Of a stretch of 64,000 nt of DNA, positions 34,985 through 44,728 are shown piece by piece; position 1 is the first letter of the stretch; each line of letters starts with the position of its first letter. The translations under genes were made by a program, and so were the position numbers. The DNA is from Pezicula radicicola (Eukaryota; Ascomycota; Leotiomycetes; Helotiales; Dermateaceae). The notes below the pieces were generated by a model. That model was not told the DNA's origin, made no database searches, and was given only the letters and a program-made list of their open reading frames with translations. Location: positions 375,709 to 439,708 of the forward strand of contig PDUO01000025.1 in assembly GCA_003008705.1 (NCBI GenBank), read 5' to 3'.

Positions 34985-35691
34985 TTATGCGGTACTACAA
35001 TTTAAGTCGACAACATAGAGATGTCGGGCGGTGTCATCTTGGGAGAAACTATCAAAGAAACTTCCGTATTCTTCAAAAGTTGCTAAACACTTGCCACAAA
35101 TCTCGACACAACTACGTTGCCCCAGATGCAGTCTAGAATGATCTTTCAGAGTTGCAATCTGGAACGTTGCCTTTGGGCCTCTTCCGTCAAACACATCGAA
35201 GGGATTTTCGCAACCCGGGCCAATGATTCGACTACTTGATCCGTGGTAGCTGAACGAATCGCTCCTATGACAGCAATGAAGGAATAGGAGTGCGTCGTCC
35301 ACAGCTTCAGCCCACTATGTCCCATCGGAGAATTTCTGCAGCAATTCAGATCGTAACGCCGGACGATTGACAGAGCCCAAAAATGCCTAGCCAGAACCTC
35401 CCGGTGCAACAAAACTCTTTGTGCAGCTCTTTGGACAGCTTCGGTTGAACAATCCGGGGTTTGCTGGAGAAACTCTAAGAGCTGTGTTGGTAGGTATGGA
35501 TATATTCGGACAAACAGGTTGACAATTTGTGTAGATGGGAATAAAAGAAACCGATCGTTAGTAATACCCGGCTCCTACAAGATGTGAGTGGCCCAAAGGA
35601 AAGACTCATGCACCATTTCGAGTCTTGGCTGCATTTCCACCTGGATGGAAGTCACAGACTTCCCAAGTCCGATAATCTCCGAGCAGATGAG
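34985..35691 (-). pseudogene. unrecognised degraded protein gene
   Basis: A minus-strand frame runs about 170 codons (35691-35180) with only one stop, a TAG near 35579. It reads LICSEIIGLGKSVTS, VEMQPRLEMVHESFLWATHIL, then QIVNLFVRIYPYLPTQLLEF, AAQRVLLHREVLARHFWAL and HSYSFIAVIGAIRSATTDQ. A second frame (35220-34985) continues with ATFQIATLKDHSRLHLGQ and CGKCLATFEEYGSFF. Composition is that of a real protein but I cannot place the family. A frameshift or lost intron joins the halves. Confidence 0.45.
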
Positions 35692-35823
35692 TAGTATGGA
35701 TCAGCGGTGAAGAGACTTGTCCTGTCTTTTACTTTGCATTGCATTTCTGGACATTTGAATCTGTGGTTGTCGTGAAGAGAAGATTTGCGCCAAGGACCCC
35801 GGACGTCCGGTGTGCCCGAAAGA

Positions 35824-37512
35824 ATGAGCTCCCCTCCTGTTCTTGACGATAACAACGACGTCGAGAAGACTCCTACCTTGACCACCCATGCGCCCGCAGA
35901 CAAGCACCAAGATCCACAAGATGATATTGACAATGGACTTGCAAGCGACGATAAAGATATCGCAATTGCTGTGGTGGGAGAGCAACGACATCAAATTGAC
36001 CCCGCCGTCGAAGCTCGAGTGGTGCGAAAGATAGACTGGTTTCTTGTCCCAGCAATGTCAATTGGATATGGACTTGTATACTATGATAAAGTAAACCTGC
36101 AATCCCGTATACGAGAGCAATTGCTCACATCTGCTAGGCAATCCTGGGATCCGCCGTCCTCTTCGGAATGACGACCGACCTGTCGCTCTCCCAAACCAAC
36201 CTCCTCACGAAGCCTGTAACAGTCGATACCTCGCGATTGTCATGGGCTACCTCAATGTTCTACTTCGGCATGCTTAGCGGTCTATATCCGATGACTTTTG
36301 CATTGCAACGATTTGATATGGGTCGTATACTGGGCGTTGTAGTTTGTTTCTGGGCCCTGATCTGCATGCTTACAGCTGCAGTGACCTCTTGGCGCGGTCT
36401 CTACGCTCAACGCTTCTTCCTCGGTTTCGTGGAGAGTGTCATCCCGGTTGGATATATGTGCATTATTTCCAGTTTCTATACCCAGCGAGAACAGAGTCTG
36501 AGACAAAGTTGGTGGTTCTCGAGTACTGGCCTTTTCACGGTCATTGGGGGAGCATTAAATTATGGGTTTGCACAGATACAAAGTGGGAGTTTGAGGAGGT
36601 GGCAGTATATATATCTGCTAGCGGGGTCGCTAACATTTATTTTTGGCTTGTGTTGTTTTGCTATGCCTACCTCCCCTGCTTCCGCATGGTTTCTAACTAA
36701 GGAAGAACGTGTAGTTGCTATTGAGAGACTAAGATTTGGACAGACAGGTGTGAGATGCTCGAAGTTCAAGATGTCGCAAATTCGAGAATCTTTGCTCGAT
36801 ATCAAGATCTGGCTAGTTTTCTTAATGATGGGTTCGGCGTAAGTCCTCTACGTGTCGCTGGCCATTCTTCTCTAAAACCTTTAGGTATACCATTAATGGT
36901 GCTATATCTGGTTTCGGTCCCCTAATTGTGTCAACATTCGGCTGGTCAACACTCGATAGTATCCTCTTCCAATTTCCTCTCGGGTTCCTTGGCTTTATCA
37001 CGATCTTGCTCACCGGATTTCTCTCTTCCCGAATTCGCAATATCCTCTTGCCCATGCTCGTCATCTGCTGCCTCCCAGTTATAGCGGGTTGCGCAATGAT
37101 CTGGAAATCAACATGGTATCACCACGCGGGTACACCCGTAGCCGGATTCACGCTGATTGGTATGTTCGGGCCCGTGGTGAGTCTGGTCATTGTGGTCGGG
37201 ATGAGCAACGTGGCTGGTCAGACGAAGAAGAGCTTCATGGCTGCAACAATATTCGTTGCTTATTGTGTTGGAAACATCGTTGGCCCGCAGTTAATTAAGA
37301 GCCAGACTAAATCACGACACTATCCCGAACTCTGGCTTGGATTGATTATCTGTTACTGCATAACAATCATCTCAGCTACCGTGCTTTACTTTATCCTGTC
37401 TTTGGAAAACAGACGTCGGGACAAGCTAGAGTTGAATGATATTGACAGGGATAAGAAGGCATTTCTGGACTTGACAGATAAGGAGAACCCGTATTTCCGG
37501 TATATGCTCTGA
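35824..37512 (+). CDS. MFS transporter, anion:cation symporter (Dal5-like) family
   Basis: Exons 35824-36090, 36138-36838 and 36885-37512 give 531 residues. Start is ATG 35824; the open frame reaches further left only through non-ATG codons. The acidic cytosolic N-terminus ends at RKIDWFLVPAMSIGYGLVYYDK, the usual opening of the Dal5/allantoate-permease family. ILGSAVLFGMTTDLSLS follows, with about twelve hydrophobic helices, a helix 4-5 segment RGLYAQRFFLGFVESVIPVGY, a central loop after WFLTKEERVVAIERL, and a charged C-terminus. Introns are only 47 and 46 bases. Substrates in the family include allantoate, nicotinate, pantothenate and other organic anions; this one cannot be assigned. All reading frames are intact although both neighbours upstream are relics. 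Confidence 0.9.
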
Positions 37513-38000
37513 AACACGAGCCAAGTATTGGGTAGACGATTGGATAGCTTGATTCGAATGGGTTGATAGAGTATTCAATCAAATTAGGTGTAATCAAATT
37601 TCAAGTCCGTTGTTTTTCTATCAAAACATTATACATGCCTCAAGGCTTGCAGAAACATTCACAACATCTCTCTTTTGGTTCGCACTAGTATTACCCGCAA
37701 TGTTATTATATAACACCTTCTGCTAGTGTATTTGCCTAGCTTACGGTTCAACATACTCGTAACGCCAAGCAGAGCTCTAAAGTAGGTCATTGGCCCATTT
37801 AGGACACATTAATTTTCCCTTTCGGATATCTTTAAATAACTTTAAAATTAAGGTTCCCATAAACTTAATTTCTTAAAGACTTAAGTAATACATTAACTAC
37901 TTATGATAAATAATATATTAAAGTTATTTCTAATATTTTAATACTATATATTGGTATATAGTTTATATATTTACTTGTTAAGGAAATTTAAATTAGGATA
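37513..38000. other. AT-rich intergenic
   Basis: 3' flank of the transporter, then very AT-rich DNA leading into solo LTR copy B. No gene. Confidence 0.45.
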
Positions 38001-38144
38001 TGTTGAATTCAGTGAATATATGAGAATAGTCATATGATTGCCTACTATAAGTAGGCTCTTCTCACACACTTAGTTCTACAACAGAACATAATTCAACCAC
38101 TTTGCCACTATATGTTGTTTCCCAAATAACCTTCCCATTCAACA
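38001..38144 (+). mobile_element. solo LTR, copy B, perfect 5-base duplication
   Basis: 144 bases from TGTTGAATTCAGTG to CCCATTCAACA. The identical pentamer GGATA flanks both ends (37996-38000 and 38145-38149), the mark of integrase-mediated insertion. It aligns with copies at 16869-17008 and 24277-24420. No gag, pol or primer-binding site adjoins, so it is a solo LTR or a TRIM-like remnant. Confidence 0.82.
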
Positions 38145-38149
38145 GGATA

Positions 38150-39579
38150 TTAAGCAAGCAAAAAATCAAGGGGTTACATATAAGCTATCTATATAACACA
38201 ATTATTTAAATTAAATAAATTTAATTAGTAGTATTTAATTTATTCTAATTTATATAGGCTAGTAGTAGCAGCATGTTTTTTTTGGTTTTTTTATCTACAA
38301 TAGCTAATTAACCTATACAGACAGCCTTTCTGATAACTAGCTTAGCTCCTTCTAAAACCTCTCGTTGTTAGTTGCTTGAAAAAAAAAAGAGAATAGTGGA
38401 GTGATTGATGTGTCCCAAATGGGCCCAATAACCTTCCATAGAGCTCCCTACCAACTCCAAATATCTCAATTTCAACCCAAAAGTGATTCATTTCCCATCT
38501 CTTTGCAAGAAACTTACTAAAAATCAACATCAAGTTCGATTTTAACTTTAACATCTCATCACAATCTAGGTGCTTCCACCTTCATTCTATTCTATCGATA
38601 ACCTTCCCAAAACGGTGCAAGTGCCTTCTTCCTGTTGTATGTTGATAGTTGGTATTTGCATTTTCTTCAACTTTATTCTGTTTTGTAATTCCCAAACCCG
38701 CATTCAAAGATTCGGTATGATCCTGCTACCTGTTTGCTGTGTGCCAACTTTCTAATATTGCCTCGGGGTAATTAGAATGGTTTATGATGTGAGAATGTTT
38801 CGGTATTACCTGAGTGCGGATTAACCTGACATTGCAGGCTGTGTTTGCATTTCATTTTTGTTCAGCAAGAGCAAACTCTAGAGTGAGTTTAGTTGTGGCC
38901 ACGTTCCAATCTAGCGGGCATTAGTTGATAGTACTGTTTTAGCTCCAAGGGCCTGTGCTTTGGAAGTCTTTCCACGTTGTCCTGTTGCTAGTTAGTTTGT
39001 TGTTAAGCGAGATCCTATTTTGGCACTTTAGATTTGGTAGCTTTCGTACGAAAGGTACCTACTTAAGTCTTAGGGGGAAGAAATATAACCTCGGTGAATG
39101 ATATCAGGATTTCGTAGCATAACTCTGTGAACTAAAGTGACTTTGCCTTTGCTTGTCGTAAGTTCCCTAGTTGTTCCCGGTATTTAGGAGTAAATACCTG
39201 CCCTCTCCTCTTACTCACCTTGCCACCCATGATAATTAAATAGGAGAGAACTGGTAGGTGTGAGTTATGTAAACAGACCGGCACAAATTCATACAAAGTG
39301 TTTGTCAAATTTGAGCTGTAACGATAGCATAGTCCGGCGGAAGCCTATTGTATTACGAAGGGAAGGGGGACTAACTCGAAGTAAGCGAACTAGACTTCTC
39401 CGCAACTTCATCCTTTCCAAAACCTTTCCAAAACCTTTCCAAAGGATTTCAACTTCTAAATCCCAATAATATTCTACTATCCCCCAACCCACAGCATGTA
39501 TATCAAATCACCATCCCAGTCTCCCGCTATTTAGTCGATATCCTCCTCACAGGCACGGAAAGAACGAAATACAATATGG
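38150..39579. other. intergenic, no feature recognised
   Basis: Homopolymer-rich and AT-rich at first, then average DNA. A direct repeat of CAAAACCTTTCC occurs near 39420. No gene is supported. Confidence 0.4.
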
Positions 39580-40197
39580 ATGGAAAAAGAACGGGACAAA
39601 AGGCAACGAATGGAACGAGGGGACCAGGTGAGACCACTGAAACGAGTTAGAGGAAAGAGATCAGCCAAGTATTATACGCTAGAAGAGTGTATGGCGCCTC
39701 GCAGAATGCGGGCTCGTCAACCCATCCAAGAGAAGCCGGCCAGAGAAAATAAAACGAAATTGGCAACCAAGGAGGCTGAAGAGGCGGCGAACGAAGAGGC
39801 CAAAAAATCAACAATCTGCCGACTTCGTGCCATTCTCTATGTATGTAATCACAGCAAGATCGAAAGTATTGTACATAAGAACTGTCCATCAGTAGAACAT
39901 CATGTCGTCACTGGCACAGTTTCCTGCCGGAGAGCGGCGACCTTACTACAAATTTCGGATACTGGTTGTCCACGTTGCGTATATATGAGCGAGGAACAAG
40001 GGTGAACTTGGCAAGAAGCTACAGTTTATATTGTTAAGAGAATCCCTCGATGCTTCATTCATGAACTGGATGTTGGAGAGATAGTGCCAGTTAGCTTTAG
40101 AGACGACTTCGAGGAGCGCATCGTGACCTTCAAGACAAAAAAGGGATTAGGATACAGTAATGAGTCTAGTATTTTGGATCAGTGGATGGGTATATGA
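39580..40197 (+). pseudogene. His/Cys-containing fungal hypothetical protein with internal TGA
   Basis: From ATG 39580 the frame is open for 141 codons to TGA 40003-40005, then open again in the same frame to TGA 40195-40197. The first 80 residues are highly charged. A conserved-looking block follows: CRLRAILYVCNHSKIESIVHK, NCPSVEHHVVTGTVSC and DTGCPRCV. Its Cys/His spacing suggests a small metal-bound fold seen in unnamed fungal proteins. The part beyond the TGA (WQEATVYIVKRIPRC, VPVSFRDDFEERI) still looks coding, so a CGA-to-TGA change is the likely reason. It may still be made as a 141-residue protein. Confidence 0.5.
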
Positions 40198-40765
40198 CAT
40201 ACCGCTGCTGTTGGAACACCGTGTAGGTGATATACGCATTTTGTCATCAAAGGAAATATGAAATAGAGGAGCAAAGGCGGAGACCTGGGTGATGTTGCTG
40301 ATGAATACTTGGTGGGTTGGAGCAGTTAGGGTTGATGGTAAAGAAGTCCAATAAACAGAAGTGCTATTAGACATTTTCGTCTTTGTCCTGCGCATAAATT
40401 GACGAGCTCTAGCTTCAACCTCACTCCCTTCAGCCACTTAACTTCACCATAAAGGCCTTGATTAGCCTGCTATCTGCCCGTGGTATAATAATTTGGGAAG
40501 AAGTTGTCGCGAGTGACGCAAAGGTATGAAAGTACTTCGCTTCCGAGATCAGTAAGGGTCATCACTAGTAGCTTACAGCACATTTGCTCCGCCTTATGAA
40601 TATTTCCCTCTCTTATCTATAAAAGAGACTGTTGATCCACATCCCATCTACATGTCAATTGACCTCCAACATAGTAAAGAGAAACTCTAGTATCACTGTC
40701 GAATAGTATGCTCAGAGTAGTTCCTAAGCAACCACCAAACAATAATCTAATCTCACCGCTACAAA
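40198..40765. other. intergenic and promoter of the next gene
   Basis: A minus-strand frame at 40147-40437 lacks an ATG start and motifs. The right end is the promoter of the secreted-protein pseudogene. Confidence 0.45.
40618..40626 (+). promoter_or_regulatory. TATA box ahead of 40766
   Basis: TATCTATAAAAGAG lies about 140 bases before the ATG at 40766, a plausible fungal TATA element. Confidence 0.45.
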
Positions 40766-41418
40766 ATGCGATTCACCTCAGTCACCCCTTTGGGCCTTGG
40801 TGGCTTCTTCACCACTACTATCGCTAGTCCTGTCATTCAAACCCGCCAGGAATCAGTCGCACTCGTTTATTTGATCGATCTCTTGACAACTATAACAACC
40901 TATACCGGAGCCATCAGTCAGCAATCCTTTCTCTCTTAAACTCAACCTCCAATAGCTAATACGATCTTCCAGATGCAACCATTGCTACCATTTCCACCTC
41001 ATCCTCTTCCGCCGACAAAGCAGCCGCAGTTACATCAGTCGGCGCCAAGCTTATAAGTTTGACCAGCGCAATTAGTAATGTTACAACATCCATAAAACGA
41101 CTTACTCCGGTCTCAAAGCGCTCGACTATTCCTCTCTATTCAACTGAGCTCAAACCTCGCTAACTTGATGTCGCTGAGCTTGTACTCATCGCCGCGGCCT
41201 TGAGCGCCATTCTACTGGCAGTACATGCTACTATCAGTGCTGCTGTTGCACTACTCAGACTGAGTACGATCTCTTCTCGGTTCGTATATCTTCTTGTATC
41301 GTTACTGAAATATGTTGTAATAGCTGCCTTGCTTAGCTTCATTAACCCACTTACTGGTGGTCTTAGTTTGGGAGAGTGGGATTACTTTTCTATGACTTGT
41401 ATATTGTGGTTCGGTTAA
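40766..41418 (+). pseudogene. small secreted protein gene with one nonsense codon
   Basis: Exon 1 40766-40916 begins with a signal-peptide-like stretch ending in FTTTIASPVIQTRQ. The intron 40917-40972 has a GCTAATAC branch site. Exon 2 resumes NATIATISTSSSSADKAAAV, with an Ala/Ser/Thr/Ile-rich helix-forming pattern, and ends LSLGEWDYFSMTC near 41418. TAA at 41161-41163 falls between TELKPR and LDVAELVLIAAALSAILL, where Gln would fit. The pattern resembles small secreted helical proteins common in Leotiomycetes whose role is unknown. If translated it would end at about 112 residues. Confidence 0.6.
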
Positions 41419-42988
41419 TTGAGGACTCAGCAAGATACCTATTTAATAACAACATCGGGGATAATCATTGCATAGACCTCAGCTTCCAGCGTTCTGTGTT
41501 CAAGTGTGTATGGTGCTTGGCATACGTTTGACCATTTCCAACTATTTTGCTGATAAATACGCTCTTACAAATGTTGATCGACTTATTTAAGGGTTTTATG
41601 AAAATAAACGATTTAAGCAACTGTCTGTGTAGGTCATATTGCGCATGTTAAAATTGCATATCGAAAGCTGATACGCTCCCAGGCAGCTACGGGAAAGAGT
41701 TAAAAAAAAACTATATTCGATAGTGTTGGCAAGACTAGTCGCAATTACTCGAATGAAGTAAATAAATTAGTGACATCGACGGAGCTGCAAAGTCAGTATT
41801 AAGCGAGGATGCTTCAAGTGGCAGCCTTAAAGCTAAAACTCGAAGAAAGGTGCCAAGATATCTACTACGCCAGGGCAACTCTTTAAGTGTCGTCCAATCT
41901 TTACCCAAATGAAGGATGTTGTACGTCATAGTCTACTCACCCAATCAAATCAGTCTTGTGCTCTCTCGAAATGGCTACAAGTCCCCGGGCACATTGTGAG
42001 ATTCTGTAGGATCATCTGCAGGTGAATAACCGGGGTATCAGGGCTTCAGCGGAAGGGGAACAGCCCATCCAATTCTAAAGGGTTGAAGTAAAATGGCGAG
42101 TATTGGAATGAGAGTGAGATGTGACAGGTACTAAACCTTGCTACCCAGTTGCATACAACAAGACTACAGTTGAACTCCGAAGCATGTCGTTCCTAAAGAG
42201 GAACTAATCCTTGATAAGAAGTTCCAGTCATTACACAGAAATAAAACTAGAACTGAGCACACTTAATGTTTACACGGCAAACAGTAAGCTTGATGTAAGA
42301 ATAACATCACGAAAATCTTCTAGGAAAGCATGGAACTGTTCTGACGATTTGCCCAATTCAATTAATTGGTCAATTAGACCCGAACCGCTATGAAACGACC
42401 GATTAGGTGACTTTATTTGACCAAGTGGAAAAGATCAAGCAATTATAGATTTAACATTAGTCATGATTATAATCGATTTTGTATTTAAATCAACGCGTTG
42501 ACAAACCGACACAATTTCGCGTAAAACCATCAAATTTGTCAATTTAGCGATTGGCCAGATCGCCGCGAGCACGACTTGGTAATTGTCTGGGGCAATTAAT
42601 TGCCCAAATCCTCGACCTCAACATCTCTGCTCAAAGCAGCTCTACAAATTTAATAAGCCCGGAAGATACAAATAATCCTTGATACAAATGGTATGTCTTT
42701 CTTTCACCACGAGAATTATTGTAAAGTGTTAAGTTACGAATATTTGATGGAGCTGAGCTTAGCCCTTTCATGTTCCGACAGTCTATTCCAGATATGGACT
42801 AGGTGAAGTTAAAAGTAGAAGTATAAGATCTCCCTTCTACTCAAGGAATACACTTACTTAGTTAGTCAATTGAATGCCCTCTGCTAGACCCTACATGCTT
42901 CCACTTGTGCACTCAGAAGATTCATAATCTAAAATAAAGAAAGATTATCTTGAAGTACTTTACTCTAATTTTTTTTAAATCTACCTAG
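41419..42988. other. intergenic, no feature recognised
   Basis: About 1.5 kb of AT-leaning DNA with no supported gene. The first exon of the peroxidase (signal peptide) should lie near 42640-42980 but no start could be fixed. Confidence 0.4.
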
Positions 42989-43951
42989 GGCGAAGATCTC
43001 GTCAGAACTAAGCAACCTCTTCGTAAACTCTACAACAGGAGAGTGCACATCATTAGCGGGTGCAGCAATCCGTGCAGGATTTCATGATGCAGGAACTTGG
43101 TCAGCAAGCCTCACAGCATCAGGTCAAGAGTTCGGAGGAGCAGACGGATCCATTTACCTCTTCAATGAGACGAGTCGACCAGCAAACTCAGACCTTGAAG
43201 TCATTATTCAAATACTCGGGGAACTAGCAGAAGCAAATGTAGTTGGAGTTGGAGATTTGATTCAATTTGCTGCAGCGCATGCAACTTTTTCATGTCCAGG
43301 TGGACCTCGAATACGGACTTTCATAGGTCGAAAAGACGCAACTCAGAGCTCGGTGGATGGACTATACCAAGTGTTTTCTCGGACCCCGAAACCCTTTTTG
43401 AATTATTCTTTGATAGGAATATTGGACCGTTGGATTTGGTAGCTTTAGTTGGGGCACACAGTGTGAGTAGACAAAAGACGGTCATTGTTTTGAGGGTTGA
43501 AGATTCACAGGATTCAACACCGGGAATCTAGGATACGAAGTTTTATGAGGAAACGATTTCTTCGGGATGGTTTGATAAGTCGGGTGTTTTTACTTTCCCT
43601 TCTGACAAAGCGTTGAGTAGTTATGGCCCTTTACAAGCGGAGTGGAATGGGTATGCGGCTCGGCCTGAAGATTGGATGGAACATTTCGCTCGCGCGTATT
43701 TGAGATTAAGCTTGGCTGGTGAGCAACAGATTCGAGATATGATAGAGTGTAAGTTTGGTCTTCTGAGTTCAAGTCTCATTTTAAGACTGCCTATCACTTT
43801 ATGATTACTATAACCTTTTTTTCTTACACACAAAAGCGCAAAAGATTTACCCATCAGACTTAATGTGCAAAACTTCTTCAAGTAATTCGCTTGTTATTTA
43901 CAACACAAGGACAAACGCTCCTACTCTATCTATACATCTTTTTTGTCCTTA
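42989..43951 (+). pseudogene. class II (ligninase-type) heme peroxidase, inactivated
   Basis: After an acceptor at 42987-42988 the frame reads ISSELSNLF, ECTSLAGAAIRAGFHDAGTW with the distal His, FGGADGSIYLFNE, LIQFAAAHATFSCPGGP and RTFIGRKDATQSS. The frame then shifts near 43355 and continues VFSDPETLFELFFDRNIG, LVALVGAHSVSRQ with the proximal His, and DSQDSTPGI. TAG 43529 stands where relatives have Trp, then DTKFYEETISSGWFDKSG and WMEHFARAYLRLSLAGEQQ. A GT donor at 43750 and a short last exon end near 43951. Relatives oxidise lignin-like or phenolic substrates outside the cell. The start codon and signal peptide were not found. Confidence 0.85.
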
Positions 43952-44728
43952 ATTAAATTAGTGAACTGTTGGTATAAATCTACGCCGACAATTTTATAGA
44001 TCACTTGATTTATAAATATAGGTAAATTAAAATACTTATCTTAAGGAATTTCCCTTCTAGATAGCTCTAGATAACTCACATTTTAGGTATCTTAGCTTCT
44101 GTAATTTATACTTCGGCAACGGCAAGGGGCACAACTCGCTTAATCAGTGAGGGGTAGCAAACAAGACACCCATTCTTTCCAAATCACAAATCGATAGTTT
44201 CCACAAAGAAAAGTCAAAATCTAAAGCCCCACGTGGCTTGACACCGACATCAAGATTCCGAAAACAAAGAAATCAATAACCTACCGGGGAGATGCCGACC
44301 CTCCAAAGGAGACTGCAAACAGCGACACAAAAGTCACAAAGCTGCAAACAGAAGTATATCTACATTTCAACTTCACAGTCAATGATCGTGTATCAAAGAA
44401 AACTGAGATCGCAGATTTTAATCCAGGTTTTGGTGAGGCTTGAAGGGGTCGGTTTCGGAGATATGGGGGAGGAAGTGGAAGATGTGGATATCTGGGCTTG
44501 ATGTGTGGAGAGGAGGGAGGCACGAGAAATCTAATTGAAAAAGAAATAAATTCCCGTTCTCCTTGCTCTTTATCCGGGCCAGATTTCTGTGGTCTTGTTA
44601 TCTTTGTCGTAAAGTCCTCTATATTGTAATCTGTTTCTACCCTGGTGGTACTATACTTTCCTCTCCTACTTTGGATTGATTCCATTCGAATCTTCTTAAT
44701 AATTCTTGGACTCCCATACGATATAATT
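43952..44728. other. intergenic, promoter of the DUF1996 gene
   Basis: A 134-codon minus-strand frame at 44281-44685 has an ATG but a low-complexity Pro/Ser/Arg content and no splice or family support; not called. No other feature. Confidence 0.4.

Noticed and set aside
40147..40437. 96-codon minus-strand open frame
   Set aside because: Begins with GTG, no ATG, no motif.
44281..44685. 134-codon minus-strand open frame divergent from the DUF1996 gene
   Set aside because: Low-complexity Ser/Pro/Arg content and no family likeness; probably chance in a promoter.
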